DNA from: a virus
DNA: 43,030 nucleotides
Virus record (IMG/VR): IMGVR_UViG_3300042505_001447
Location: 1 to 43,030 of that record
Reading direction: 5' to 3' (one strand)
Part shown: one piece after another, positions 17,201-26,729 of the stretch
Layout: each line of letters starts with the position of its first letter
Position numbering within the stretch: position 1 is the stretch's first letter
Notes under the pieces: model-generated
Told to the model about the DNA's origin: nothing
Database searches by the model: none
Seen by the model: the letters and a program-made list of their open reading frames with translations, nothing else
Translations under genes and position numbers: made by a program

Positions 17201-20200
17201 TACAGTACCCTCCCCCGGGCCAATGCCCTAACTTGCTTGATCTGTAGCTCCACCGCATCACTGAGCGGGTTCTGAGTATTCAGGGTAAAGCTAGTGGGGG
17301 CCACTACCCGCCGCCCCTGCCGCACCTCTTGCAGTAGCTCCGATAGCTTAGCCTCGACGCCTGCTATAGACTGGGGCTTGATGGCCATAACGGGCTGACG
17401 GGCCATGATGGCCGCTGTCTCACCTGCAGTATGCACCCAGCCCCGACGGGTGGGGGTGATCAGCTCAGGGCCTTCCTCGCCTACCAGGTAGGGCTGGCCA
17501 GCCGCAACCGGGCCACCGTCGCGCCGGGCCTGCACCTGGGGCGCAATGCCACGGCTAGCCGCCTCAAGGATAGCGGCCTGACGTTGGGCGCTTTGCTCGT
17601 CTAGCTGGCGCTGCTGGGCGTTGAAGGCTGCTTCAGCTGCTTGCTGCCGTGACTGAAACTGCTCTTGAAGAACTTGCTGGGATGTTTCAAAAAGTTTCTG
17701 GTCTTCTCGTTGGACTTTATCAAAAAGCCTTTGGTCTTCCTTCTGTTGGTCCTCAAATATTTTCTGATCCGCTCGCTGCCTAACCTCAAACGCTTCCTGT
17801 GCAATCTGTTGCTGCTCGTCAAATGCGACTTGCTTTTCCTGCAAGGATTGTTCAAATGCAGCCCTGGCCTGTTCTAGGGGAGACAGGTTTAGTAAGTCGC
17901 CCTGATCAGCTAGTACGGATCCACGCTGGTTAAGTACCTGCTGCTCAATTTTGCGCCGTTCCTTGGCCCGCCGATCTTCTTCCTCAAACTGTCGCTGCAA
18001 GTCGGCCCGCTCCGCCCCGGTCGCCTCAGCCAGTTGGGCACGACGGTCTACCTCTTTTTGCAGTGCGTCAAACTCGCGGTTGCCCCGATCCCGCTCTGCA
18101 TTTAGCTGGTCCTGGAATCGTTTTGCCTCTGCTTGTTGAGCCTTTTGGAAGGCTTTCTGCGCATTCTGTTGTCGTAATTGAAAGGCTTCATCAGCATCTC
18201 GCTGGCTTTCATTAAAGGCTTCTCGACTATTTTGCTGTGTTTCGTCAAATGCCTCCTGTCGCGCCCGATCCTCGTCGCCAAACCTTTTCCTAGCCTGCTC
18301 CTGCTGAGTATCAAATTCCGTCTGTGCAGACTCCCTCTCAGCGTCCCGTACTTCCTTGAGCCGGTCCACTTCCGCCTTGGCTACCTCTTCTGCCGCCTTT
18401 ACCTTAGCCTCAAGCACCTGCTGGGCCAGGGCAACCCGGTCATTGGCTAGGGTTAGCTCAGTCTGGCGGATCTGGTCAGCGGTCTTCTGCGCGTCTTCAC
18501 CCTCAGCCGGGGTCAGCGCCTTTAGCTGAGCCAGGAAGTCTTTGTTAGCATCAATGCGGTCTTTCAGTGCTTGCTGCTCCGCCTGGGCTAGCTTGGCCGG
18601 ATCCCCGCCTGCCTCCAGGATGGTAGCCCGGGTGTTGGCAGCGGCTAGCTCCAGGTCGGATAGGCTAGCGTCAACCTCGTCCTTGATGCCGTCCAAGGCC
18701 GACTTGACAGCCTCCTGGGGTCCATCGCCGACGCCTTCCTTGACGCCTTCACTAAATGCCTTGCCAGCCTTGTCACCCAGTCCTGATGATGCCTGGGTCA
18801 ATGCTCCGTCAGCTTCGGTAATCTGCTTCTCAAGTGCGCCTATGGTGGTTTGCAGTTGATTAGTTAAATTTTGCTGGGCATTGCGCTGGCTGTCGTTCTT
18901 GGGCTCAATCGACTGCACCTCTGTCAACTGTCGCTTTAGCTCTTCAATCTGCCCCTTGGACAGGTTGACATACTCCTGTAGCTGCTTGCGTTGCTCTGCC
19001 GTTGCTTTGCCACCAGCTGCAGCGATGGAGTCGTTGATCGAGTTTAGCTTGTTGGCAAAGTTAAATCCCTGGCTTGCCGCTACCTCGACGCCGTTGGCAA
19101 AGGCCTCTAGCTCGTCGTTGGTGAACCGTAGCTCCTGGGTAGTCTTGATCAGGTTGGCTGTAGCGATAGCGGCTGCTAGGGCGACAAATGGGCCTGCCGC
19201 CGCTGCTGCACTGGCCGCCGCTGCCTTGAACCCTAGCGCTGCCGTTGTTGCCGACGATCCACTGGTCGCCAAGCTTTGGGCCAACAATAACGCTGACTTG
19301 GATCCAGTCGCCTGGGCTACATTCAAGGCCCCTAATGACGCCGTGGCCGCCACGGCCCCTTTAAGTAAACTGGCTAGGCCGGTGGCAATGCCAATAAATG
19401 AGTTGGCCAGCCCCACAGCCTTGATAGCAACCATCCTGATCAGCAAAGCCTGGAAGGCTATTTCTACCAGTTGAGTATTGGCTAGCAAAGGCTGCAGGGC
19501 CTGCACCGCGCCGTTGATGACGTTGTTCAGCGCTATAAAAGTAGGGGCAAGGCTAGAAAAGACAGACGCTCCAGCGCCGGCAAAGCTAGCGCCAACTTCG
19601 GCCAAGCTACCTGCAAGCTGGCTCGATTGCCCGGCAATCTGAATCAGTGTTTCGCCTAGCTTGGCAAAGGTATTGATGAACGCCTGGATTGATTGAGGAT
19701 CTAAGGCGTCAATTTGATTTGATAAAGCGTCAACCGCAAAGACAATCCCGCTTATAAGCGTATCGGTTAATTCAGCTAACCCCTGTGCAATAGCATCGAT
19801 CACTTCTGGGTTGCGATCCAAAGCTTCCTGTAGCCGCTGGCCCGCTTCCGCTAATAAATTAAATGAATTTTCTGCATCTACAGTCCCGGAAAAAGACTCA
19901 ATAATATCCGTAGAAAGCCCTAAAATAGCCGATTGAATAGGCGCTAACGATTCTCCAAGGCTAGTCAGCACTGAATCAATCGCCCCGGTCAATAGCTCGG
20001 CTTGCCGTGGCAATGACTGGTTAATAATCTCCAGAGATTCAGCTAGGCTACCTGGGGCTTCAGTGCCTAATCGCTCTCTAATCTGAGACAAGCTGCCATT
20101 CGCCTCGCCTAGTGCCTGCAAGAATGCAGGCGCCCCCTCTCTCCCAAAAATGGTAGTGGCTAGCTCTAATCGCTTCTGTTCTGATACGCCATTTAGGTTC

Positions 20201-21192
20201 TCAGAGAACAGCTCTAAGGTTTTACCTAGCCCGATAAAGTTGCCTTCAGCATCAAACGCAGAGACCCCTAACGCCTCTAGCTCTTTTGACGCGACAGAGG
20301 TAGGGGCAGATACGGCAAGCAAAGCTGTTTTAATCCCAGTGGCTGCAATTGATGCAGATGCACCGCCATTCCTTAACACGGCAAAGGCTGAGGCGAGATC
20401 ATCAAATTCAGCTCCAGTACTTTTGACAATACCGCCAACGTCGGCGAACAATTGGAAAAATTCACCGACACCACCTGTCGCCCCTGCGGCGGTACTGTTG
20501 ATTAAAAAGTTGATTTTGTCGGCTAATCCATCAGCAGTTTCTCCAAACTCACCCCAAATGTTCAAGCCAGTTTGGATGACTTGTCCCGTCAATACTGGAT
20601 CTTCCCCCAGAACATCCGCAAGAAACGTAATTCCTTTCAAGTTCTCTTCGACCTGATCGGCGGTTGCCCCTAAGGTCAGCAAGGCTGTAGACAATGCTGC
20701 CACGCCTGCAGGACTTTGGCTGGTAATTGCCGCGAGATCTTTTGATTGTTCGCCAATGCGTTGTATCTGCTCTGCGCTGGCTGTTGATTTTGCGTCAAAT
20801 TCAGTCAATGCCTGGTCAAATGATCCAAACTCTCTTGCCGCCGCCTGAACGACTCCAATTACGCCGCTCAATGAACTGCGCAGCGCCTCAAACCCAATCT
20901 GAGTTAGCTGCTGCCCAAAGCCTTGCAGCAATCCCTGGAATACTGCATCCAGCTTTCTGGCCTCGCCTGCTGTTGACTGGGTCTGGCCTTCGAGCTGCCG
21001 TAGTTCGTTGATCAGCTGGTCTACCTCGGCCCCACTCAGGTTATAGGCCGCGCCAAGGGCCTTGGCTGTACTAGCCGCCTTCGCATTCTGGTCCTGCAGA
21101 CGCTTTACCTGATCATCCAGGTTCTTGATTTCCTTGGCCGACTGAGCGCCACCCTGAACACCGATCTTCACCCCAAGTCGCAAATCAGCCAC
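17200..21192 (-). CDS. Tail tape measure protein (TP901 type)
   Basis: Sets tail length and is ejected with the DNA. At 1330 aa it is the longest gene here, predicting a tail of roughly 200 nm by the usual 1.5 Angstrom per residue rule. It has an N-terminal coiled coil (KEIKNLDDQVKRLQDQNAKA), then a TP901-like core (LAAITSQSPAGVAALSTALLTLGAT). Ala-rich hydrophobic segments lie around residues 560-680. A long C-terminal region (about 930-1240) is dominated by heptad-like EAF/DRQ/FQxxQQ repeats. The repeat region and parts of the N-terminal third use more A/T-rich codons than the rest, a sign of mosaic origin. Confidence 0.92.
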   Translation of the reverse strand: MADLRLGVKIGVQGGAQSAKEIKNLDDQVKRLQDQNAKAASTAKALGAAYNLSGAEVDQLINELRQLEGQTQSTAGEARKLDAVFQGLLQGFGQQLTQIGFEALRSSLSGVIGVVQAAAREFGSFDQALTEFDAKSTASAEQIQRIGEQSKDLAAITSQSPAGVAALSTALLTLGATADQVEENLKGITFLADVLGEDPVLTGQVIQTGLNIWGEFGETADGLADKINFLINSTAAGATGGVGEFFQLFADVGGIVKSTGAEFDDLASAFAVLRNGGASASIAATGIKTALLAVSAPTSVASKELEALGVSAFDAEGNFIGLGKTLELFSENLNGVSEQKRLELATTIFGREGAPAFLQALGEANGSLSQIRERLGTEAPGSLAESLEIINQSLPRQAELLTGAIDSVLTSLGESLAPIQSAILGLSTDIIESFSGTVDAENSFNLLAEAGQRLQEALDRNPEVIDAIAQGLAELTDTLISGIVFAVDALSNQIDALDPQSIQAFINTFAKLGETLIQIAGQSSQLAGSLAEVGASFAGAGASVFSSLAPTFIALNNVINGAVQALQPLLANTQLVEIAFQALLIRMVAIKAVGLANSFIGIATGLASLLKGAVAATASLGALNVAQATGSKSALLLAQSLATSGSSATTAALGFKAAAASAAAAAGPFVALAAAIATANLIKTTQELRFTNDELEAFANGVEVAASQGFNFANKLNSINDSIAAAGGKATAEQRKQLQEYVNLSKGQIEELKRQLTEVQSIEPKNDSQRNAQQNLTNQLQTTIGALEKQITEADGALTQASSGLGDKAGKAFSEGVKEGVGDGPQEAVKSALDGIKDEVDASLSDLELAAANTRATILEAGGDPAKLAQAEQQALKDRIDANKDFLAQLKALTPAEGEDAQKTADQIRQTELTLANDRVALAQQVLEAKVKAAEEVAKAEVDRLKEVRDAERESAQTEFDTQQEQARKRFGDEDRARQEAFDETQQNSREAFNESQRDADEAFQLRQQNAQKAFQKAQQAEAKRFQDQLNAERDRGNREFDALQKEVDRRAQLAEATGAERADLQRQFEEEDRRAKERRKIEQQVLNQRGSVLADQGDLLNLSPLEQARAAFEQSLQEKQVAFDEQQQIAQEAFEVRQRADQKIFEDQQKEDQRLFDKVQREDQKLFETSQQVLQEQFQSRQQAAEAAFNAQQRQLDEQSAQRQAAILEAASRGIAPQVQARRDGGPVAAGQPYLVGEEGPELITPTRRGWVHTAGETAAIMARQPVMAIKPQSIAGVEAKLSELLQEVRQGRRVVAPTSFTLNTQNPLSDAVELQIKQVRALARGRVL

Positions 21193-21793
21193 GGTTCAGC
21201 CCCCTTGCCTCTGCCATCTCTCGTTTCTTCTGGGTCAAGATTGCCTTGTCCTTCTCATCCTGGCTAGCCATCGCCCAGGCCCTAGACTGCATCGCGGCTA
21301 GCAGATCCCTGGCGGGGGTACTATTGGCTAGCTCCACCGCATCGGCCATGTTGCCATCACAGACTGCCGCTAAGGCCGCTAGCAGCTCCACCCGGCTACT
21401 AACCGGCTCACCACCTAGCAAGGGTGGATGCTTGGCCGGGTAGGGGCTATTGAGGGCCACCAGGGGGGCTGGCGTTTCGCCATCGGCCGGGAACAATAGC
21501 CAGCGCATCAGCATGGGCGATACCCAGTCAGGGGCGATGCCATTCAATTCCAGGCATCGGTCACAGTGTCGCCTGAAGGCTGGATGCTCGAGGTATAGTT
21601 CACTCAAGGTTTTGTCATCCGGCGCACTAGCCAGCAATTCCCGCACCAGATCCAGACGCTCCCAAAATTCATGCCAGCCCTGGGCATTGCAACCCCAGAC
21701 CAGTTGATACCGGCCATGACGGTCCCGAAACTCAAGCGCTCCAGTCGTCAATAGCCGGTAGTCAAACCCGTCATCGTCACTAACCCAGGGCAT
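21185..21793 (-). CDS. Tail assembly chaperone-position protein
   Basis: A 202-aa protein between the major tail protein and the tape measure gene (8-base overlap with the latter). This is the usual place of tail assembly chaperones. It is acidic to neutral and helical, with Trp-rich stretches (WGCNAQGWHEFWERLDLV) and a charged C-terminus (SQDEKDKAILTQKKREMAEARG). Chaperones are often made as a pair by ribosomal frameshifting, but no second overlapping frame of suitable size is seen. The function is from position only. Confidence 0.6.
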   Translation of the reverse strand: MPWVSDDDGFDYRLLTTGALEFRDRHGRYQLVWGCNAQGWHEFWERLDLVRELLASAPDDKTLSELYLEHPAFRRHCDRCLELNGIAPDWVSPMLMRWLLFPADGETPAPLVALNSPYPAKHPPLLGGEPVSSRVELLAALAAVCDGNMADAVELANSTPARDLLAAMQSRAWAMASQDEKDKAILTQKKREMAEARGLNRG

Positions 21794-21803
21794 AGCCGCT
21801 TAC

Positions 21804-22580
21804 CTAGACTGTTGCCGTATCCAGGTTGAAGATACGGAATGGCTTATCCCAGCCCGCTGGCGTGGACATACCACAGACCACCTCAACCGTTGGCACCCCG
21901 TCATCAATGGTGATGGTCGGGTCTTCGGAGATCGACGCTTCGGGGATGTAGATCTTGGTGCCACTGCTAAGCGTTGGCATAAAGATAGTGCCCCAAAACT
22001 CGAACGTACCCCAGCTCTTAGCGCCCGTAGGACCGCCATAGTCCTGAGCGGTGTAGGTGGAGCTGGCATAGGCCAGGTAGGCCACGCTAGCGCCCGCCTG
22101 GGCTGCATTGAAGGTCAGCGTCGTACCCGACACTGCAACGGTACCGGCACCAGAGCCACCCACCGTTAGCGCCTGGCCAGCTTGGCCCCACGCGCCGGAC
22201 TTGGTGATTACCACCGACACGTTAGAGGCGCTAATGCCTGCATCGGTGATGGTGTAGGGCCCGGCCGCGGGGACGGTGCCATACTTAAGGGTAGGGATGG
22301 TGACAGCGCTGGCAGAGCGGGGAAACTGGTTTAGGGCAAAGCCCAGGGTGCCCCAGTCCACTTCGTTGTAGGACAGCGTAAAGCTATAGCTGGTGGAGCC
22401 CTTCACCCGGCTAGCGGTAACCAGGGTGCCTTCGCTGTTAAACTTTTGCGATTCTTTGGACTCAGATTCAGCCGTCAACTCGAAACTTAGTAGCCCCAGC
22501 ACCATCATTCGTTGATCGTTTGCGCTGGTGCCAGAGAATGCCGTGGTGCGGATCCACGGATCGCCAATACCTTTGAACAT
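21804..22580 (-). CDS. Major tail tube protein
   Basis: A 258-aa, beta-rich protein upstream of the chaperone and tape measure slots, the expected place for the tube protein. The N-terminal part has SFELTAESESKESQKFNSEGTLV and YSFTLSYNEVDWGTLGFALNQF. The centre includes an Ig-like Gly/Ser/Thr segment (AGISASNVSVVITKSG...TVAVSGTTLTFNAA), probably a surface decoration insert. The C-terminal SWGTFEFWGTIFMPTL resumes the tube fold. The start ATG is at 22580. Confidence 0.78.
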   Translation of the reverse strand: MFKGIGDPWIRTTAFSGTSANDQRMMVLGLLSFELTAESESKESQKFNSEGTLVTASRVKGSTSYSFTLSYNEVDWGTLGFALNQFPRSASAVTIPTLKYGTVPAAGPYTITDAGISASNVSVVITKSGAWGQAGQALTVGGSGAGTVAVSGTTLTFNAAQAGASVAYLAYASSTYTAQDYGGPTGAKSWGTFEFWGTIFMPTLSSGTKIYIPEASISEDPTITIDDGVPTVEVVCGMSTPAGWDKPFRIFNLDTATV

Positions 22581-22662
22581 GATTTTGCCTCTAAAGCTTT
22601 AGTGGGATGCTGGCATCACGCCATCTTTAGGGGCATCACGCCCACTGGTTTAAGAGTGCCCA

Positions 22663-23088
22663 TCAGCCTGGCCGGTTCTGAACTACCATGGCAAAGCGCA
22701 CATCCTGGCGGTAGTCTGGGTCATTGTCAGCCGGTGGGATAATCTCGCTGCCGCCATACTGCAGGAATGTTCCCTGGCTGACCTGCCAGCCCGCTAGCCG
22801 TTGGTACAACAGATCCGCCACCTGGTCCCGTAGGCTAAGTTTGCGCACCGATATGCGACAGTTTAAGGTAATGGTTTGGGTAACGGCACCGGAGACGCTG
22901 TTCCCTGCCCCCTGAACCGGGCTCCAGGCAATCCAGGCTAGCGTTACCGCATCATTGGCGACAAAGCCGCTCTCGCGCCTGCTATCGGGCAATCCTTGCA
23001 CCGCTACGCCCAGGGCAGCAATGGGCGACAGCCGGGCCACCAGGACAGGGATCAGGGTCGTCGTTAGGCTGAATGGGGTGTTCATCAA
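22663..23088 (-). CDS. Tail completion/terminator-type protein
   Basis: A 141-aa protein (SLTTTLIPVLVARLSPIAAL...) overlapping the upstream gene by 4 bases and preceding the major tail protein. In siphovirus order this slot is the tail terminator (gpU-like). The RDQVADLLYQRLAGWQV helix followed by a strand pair and an aspartate-rich end (PPADNDPDYRQDVRFAMVVQ) is consistent with that fold. The assignment is mainly positional. Confidence 0.6.
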   Translation of the reverse strand: MMNTPFSLTTTLIPVLVARLSPIAALGVAVQGLPDSRRESGFVANDAVTLAWIAWSPVQGAGNSVSGAVTQTITLNCRISVRKLSLRDQVADLLYQRLAGWQVSQGTFLQYGGSEIIPPADNDPDYRQDVRFAMVVQNRPG

Positions 23089-23597
23089 GACTCCAGGTAT
23101 TTTCCAAAGGCATCGGTAAAAAATGGGATCGCCTTGTCTTGGAACCCATCAAAGATATTGCGCTCCGGCAGGCCAGGGTGATTAACTTGTCTAGCACTAC
23201 GCCAGCCATCCTGGGTATAAAACCGCAGCCGGGCTGCACTCTGGGGCCGGATGACATAGGGCTGGGTGCCTAGGATCACCCATGGCGCATACTCCAGGTT
23301 AGTGCCCACCTGCACCTCGGTAGCGCTGGTGCGGGCAAAGGCTAGGCTGGCCAGCAGGCCGCCATCGCGGCGCAGGATGCCCCGGGCCTTCTTGCGATAT
23401 TGCTTTTCGGCTACGGTGGAGGGTGCCAAGGGCACTAGGGGCTTGCCGCCAATGGTCTGGCCACGGATGATGGCTTCCTTGGATAAGCGCTCGATATAGG
23501 CCCCTGTAGCATTCAGCACCGGGCCTAGGTCAGAAACCTTAGCCGCATACTGGGCTAGGCTGATGCCTGTGGCAGTGTATTCGACAGAGACAGCCAT
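23085..23597 (-). CDS. Virion morphogenesis protein, Mu gpG / HK97 gp10 type
   Basis: A 170-aa head-tail joining or tail completion protein. The run GGKPLVPLAPSTVAEKQ, then RRDGGLLASLAFA, then YAPWVILGTQPYVIRPQSA is the usual order in the Mu virion morphogenesis (G) and gp10-like family: a Lys/Arg-rich loop, LxxSG-like turn, Tyr-Ala, and a final beta hairpin. The ATGA-type overlap with the next gene supports an operon. Confidence 0.75.
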   Translation of the reverse strand: MAVSVEYTATGISLAQYAAKVSDLGPVLNATGAYIERLSKEAIIRGQTIGGKPLVPLAPSTVAEKQYRKKARGILRRDGGLLASLAFARTSATEVQVGTNLEYAPWVILGTQPYVIRPQSAARLRFYTQDGWRSARQVNHPGLPERNIFDGFQDKAIPFFTDAFGKYLES

Positions 23598-23672
23598 GAC
23601 GGATCCAGAGCGCTGGATCTAGGGTGCCCTGGGGGTATGCTATACTGGAAACTAGGCGATTTAGACAGCCCC

Positions 23673-24044
23673 ATGAAAATTGAGAATCCAAGACTAATCG
23701 ACAATGAAGGACATGCGGAGCTAAGTCTGCTAATAGATGGAGTCGAGTCTCGTCTGACTACTGAGGCTAAGCCTACCTTGGTGCGTCACGGCATTGTTCC
23801 TGTTGAGTCGAGAGAGTCCAACAAATACAGGGCTAAGCTGCCTGATGGACGTGAAGTATCTAGATGCTCAGACGATCCGAAGTTGTTTCGGCTTTGGGTT
23901 AAGTTTTTGCTTGATGAGAGGTTTGGGCGTGAATTTCAACCCGGTCCCATAGATCCGACCGAAGCTATGCAGTTAGACATCCAGCTCCAGGGAGCTGCAC
24001 TAACTGAGTCCAAACCTTTTTTAGAATATCTAGGGTTCATTTAG
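23673..24044 (+). CDS. Uncharacterised rightward moron
   Basis: A 123-aa protein starting MKIENPRLIDNEGHAELS. The frame is open from 23637, but that ATG falls inside a likely -10 element (TGCTATACT, with TATACT at 23641-23646), so the ATG at 23673 is preferred. The gene has A/T-rich codons and points against the leftward operon. TAGGGTGCCC lies at 23620-23629 in the -35 zone. It ends with a 15-base tail-to-tail overlap with the minor head gene. No family is recognised. A lysogenic-conversion or anti-host role is possible but unproven. Confidence 0.65.
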   Translation: MKIENPRLIDNEGHAELSLLIDGVESRLTTEAKPTLVRHGIVPVESRESNKYRAKLPDGREVSRCSDDPKLFRLWVKFLLDERFGREFQPGPIDPTEAMQLDIQLQGAALTESKPFLEYLGFI

Positions 24045-26729
24045 ATCTACTTGCAAATCAAGAAAAGCTTGAATATAAGTAAGCTTCGCTTTCAATGATC
24101 CGAATAGTTTTAGCTTGTTCTGCGATATACCTAATTGATCCGCTGTTTCCGCCAATTCCTTTATGCTCCAGGTTTTTTGCATCTTTTGAATATCTGAAGC
24201 ATCTATTTTCTTCAACCAGTCTTGTTTAATCTGCTTTACTGTCATCGGCGCAGCTGGCATTGGCTTGGATGATTGCTTGTAGTTTTGCTGCGCATCTTGC
24301 CACTTCTGCAAAGGAACGTAATTAAATTTTATGCCCTGCATAATTGCGACTGCTTCGTTTTCGTAATCACCTAAAAACATTCTTCCTTCGCTAAAGGCGT
24401 CACGACTTTGGAGGTACATGCCAACAATTCTATGGTGAGGAACCTGTTGAACAGTCGTTTCCTGGCCTGCAACCGCTTCAACCCTGCTAAATAACGATGT
24501 AGACTCTGCTGCACCACGGGGCATAGTTACATCAACATCGCCTTCATTGAGGCTGTTCCGCTGCATCGTCCTTAAGCTTTCAGTTCGCACTAACTGAAAT
24601 GTGCCGTCAGAACGATTGTTGTTAGGCATTTCGATCCGCTGCAGCTGCTCATAGTTCCAGGCATGAAAAGCCGCAAGTGTCACATCAAAAACGTTGCCGC
24701 CAACTGAGTCCCTAAAGTTGTCATAGTGAGCTTTTGCCTGATCGGATCCGTTTCTCCACCAATACTGATCCAGTCCAACTCCCCTAGCCTGAACATAGTG
24801 CCATTTAACGGCTTGAGGCAACGGCCCCCAAGAACTACTTGCCTGCTGATCGGCCCATAAAGGAATTACGGCGTTGTAATCGCCTCCCTGAGCTCCGATG
24901 TAATCGACTAGATTTTCTAGGATGCTACCTTTGCCGCGCAGGTTATCAAACAATTTATCATTTTCATCATAAAGCTGATTGTTTGCAAGCCGCATTTGCA
25001 TGGGAAGCCTGTCCGTGATTCCGGCATTACGAATGCCTACGCTGTGTCGACAAAACTCGTCAATATACCCATCCCTCCAATCATCTGATTGCAAAGTTCG
25101 AGTTATTTCGACGACCCGTTTCATTTCCCTAATCCGACCTTGAATAGTGTCGTGCAGATCTTTGGGCAATACTTTTAATAGCTTGGACTCTTTTTTGGCT
25201 AGTGCTTCAATCTGCTTAATTACGGTTGAATATTTGATGCCTGAAAAGATCTCCCCAGCGCCTCTTGCCGGGTCTCTCAACGACCATAGTTCCGTTGGGT
25301 AGTCATTCCATTCTTGCCCCGACTTCAATCCGCCCTGTGCTCTATAACGCAACGATCCGCCATTGTCTATGCGCCATGGCGTGCCATCGGCATCAACTAG
25401 AATGTTGTCTCTAGTCATGCCTAGCACATCCCAGTTAGCTAGCAAGGCATCAGCCGCAAAATTAGCTTGGAGCTTTTTAATAGCGGCTTTGCGTGTAGCT
25501 GGATCCAGCTCATTTAACTGTTTACCTTCAATGAACCTAGCCAGCTTGACAGGTCCATTTTGGGTCTCAAATAGCCTGGCTTCAGGCACTTTTACCCCTA
25601 ACGCTTGATAAGCTTCATCGGCTGCAAACTCTTCTCTGATGTGATCAGGCTGACTGCCTCTTTTGCGGACAAATAAATCTCCGCTAGCTGGATCCCGTAC
25701 CAGTTCAGCCCCTGTACTGCCACCTAACTGTTTAACAAATTCAAGGCTATCCAGATCGTCCTTTGCAGGGAATCCACTTTTAACCACCGGCGCAGGATTG
25801 GCCGCCACCGGCGCAACCGGCACCGCCTGCCCTGGCACCCAGCTAGGCTTAGCCGGGGTGACGCCTGCCTTTTTCTCCCAGTAGGTGGGCCCATTGTCTG
25901 GCTGCAAGCCCTGGCGCTCCAGGTCGTCTAAGCCTTGCTTGCTGTAGTCTTCGTAAAATGCGGTGTCAATGTCGCTCAGCGACGCCGTTGGTAGGTAGGT
26001 GCAACGACAACGGGGATGGGCCGGGATCGCTGGCGCTTCGGTAGTTTTCCAGGCTTTGGTGTTGCGGGCATAGCATAGGCTACAGGTGCCCTCAGCCGGG
26101 GTAGCAATCCATTGCACATAGGCCACGCCTGCCTGCTCGTAGCGGCTTCTGGCCGCCCCATTGTAGGCGCTCATGGTTTCTGTCCTAGCAATGGTTTCCG
26201 CATTGCTCTTGAAGCTTACCCCCAGCGTCTTTAGCTGGCCTTCGATCTTGCGGGTGCCCCAGCCTTGGATTAAACCTTGCTCTACTACAGCGCTGATCTG
26301 GCTGGCTTGCTGATTGGAGTAGTTGACCAAGCGCTCTCTGAACCGCTCCGCTTGGTTACGGACTGCGCCAATCGGGATGGTGGTAAATGGGGCCTGGAGG
26401 CCAATGTATTTCAAGCTGTCGCCTGCCATTTGCTGGCCCAAGTCAACCGCCTGCTGAATTACGTCATAGCCTAGCTGCTCAATGGCTTGCTCATTGCCAG
26501 GGTTAAGGAATTTGAGCGCCTCGCCCATCTCCGCTGCAATCGCCCCCTGGCGCACCAGCGTAGAGATGCTGCCGGCCTGCTGCAGCCGTGGCATGGCATC
26601 CCGCAGCTTAGCCACCATAGCCCGGTAGCTAACGTCATAGGCTGCTGCAATGCGCTTCAGCACATCCTGACTGGCCTTGTCTAGTTCGACGTCGTAGCGG
26701 TCGGCAATGTTGACTAGCTGGCGGCTCAC
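24030..26729 (-). CDS. Minor head protein (SPP1 gp7/Mu F-like) fused to kinase-like and ART-like domains
   Basis: An 899-aa fusion. Residues 130-250 are the head-morphogenesis domain: RFRERLVNYSNQQASQI, ETIARTETMSAYNGAAR and a CxxC/HPRCRC zinc-like end. Residues 320-480 look like a HipA/PI3K-like small kinase domain: LFVRKRGSQ, then NWDVLGMTRDNILVDADG and WRIDNGGSLRYRAQGG. Residues 550-850 hold an order typical of ADP-ribosyltransferases: Arg715 in FQLVRTESL, a STS motif at 743-745, and Glu790-x-Glu792 in GDYENEAV. From about residue 320 (near base 25770) codon use turns A/T-rich, so the C-terminal 580 residues look added. Gp7-like proteins are injected, so the fusion could deliver enzymes to the host (inference). 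Confidence 0.75.
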   Translation of the reverse strand: MSRQLVNIADRYDVELDKASQDVLKRIAAAYDVSYRAMVAKLRDAMPRLQQAGSISTLVRQGAIAAEMGEALKFLNPGNEQAIEQLGYDVIQQAVDLGQQMAGDSLKYIGLQAPFTTIPIGAVRNQAERFRERLVNYSNQQASQISAVVEQGLIQGWGTRKIEGQLKTLGVSFKSNAETIARTETMSAYNGAARSRYEQAGVAYVQWIATPAEGTCSLCYARNTKAWKTTEAPAIPAHPRCRCTYLPTASLSDIDTAFYEDYSKQGLDDLERQGLQPDNGPTYWEKKAGVTPAKPSWVPGQAVPVAPVAANPAPVVKSGFPAKDDLDSLEFVKQLGGSTGAELVRDPASGDLFVRKRGSQPDHIREEFAADEAYQALGVKVPEARLFETQNGPVKLARFIEGKQLNELDPATRKAAIKKLQANFAADALLANWDVLGMTRDNILVDADGTPWRIDNGGSLRYRAQGGLKSGQEWNDYPTELWSLRDPARGAGEIFSGIKYSTVIKQIEALAKKESKLLKVLPKDLHDTIQGRIREMKRVVEITRTLQSDDWRDGYIDEFCRHSVGIRNAGITDRLPMQMRLANNQLYDENDKLFDNLRGKGSILENLVDYIGAQGGDYNAVIPLWADQQASSSWGPLPQAVKWHYVQARGVGLDQYWWRNGSDQAKAHYDNFRDSVGGNVFDVTLAAFHAWNYEQLQRIEMPNNNRSDGTFQLVRTESLRTMQRNSLNEGDVDVTMPRGAAESTSLFSRVEAVAGQETTVQQVPHHRIVGMYLQSRDAFSEGRMFLGDYENEAVAIMQGIKFNYVPLQKWQDAQQNYKQSSKPMPAAPMTVKQIKQDWLKKIDASDIQKMQKTWSIKELAETADQLGISQNKLKLFGSLKAKLTYIQAFLDLQVDLNEP

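Noticed and set aside
18881-19474. 197-aa frame opposite the tape measure gene
   Set aside because: Antisense shadow of a strongly supported gene; Ser/Ala-rich with no motif.
21185-21793. Frameshifted second tail chaperone (G/GT type)
   Set aside because: No long overlapping frame in the +1 or -1 register upstream of the tape measure start and no clear slippery sequence seen by eye.
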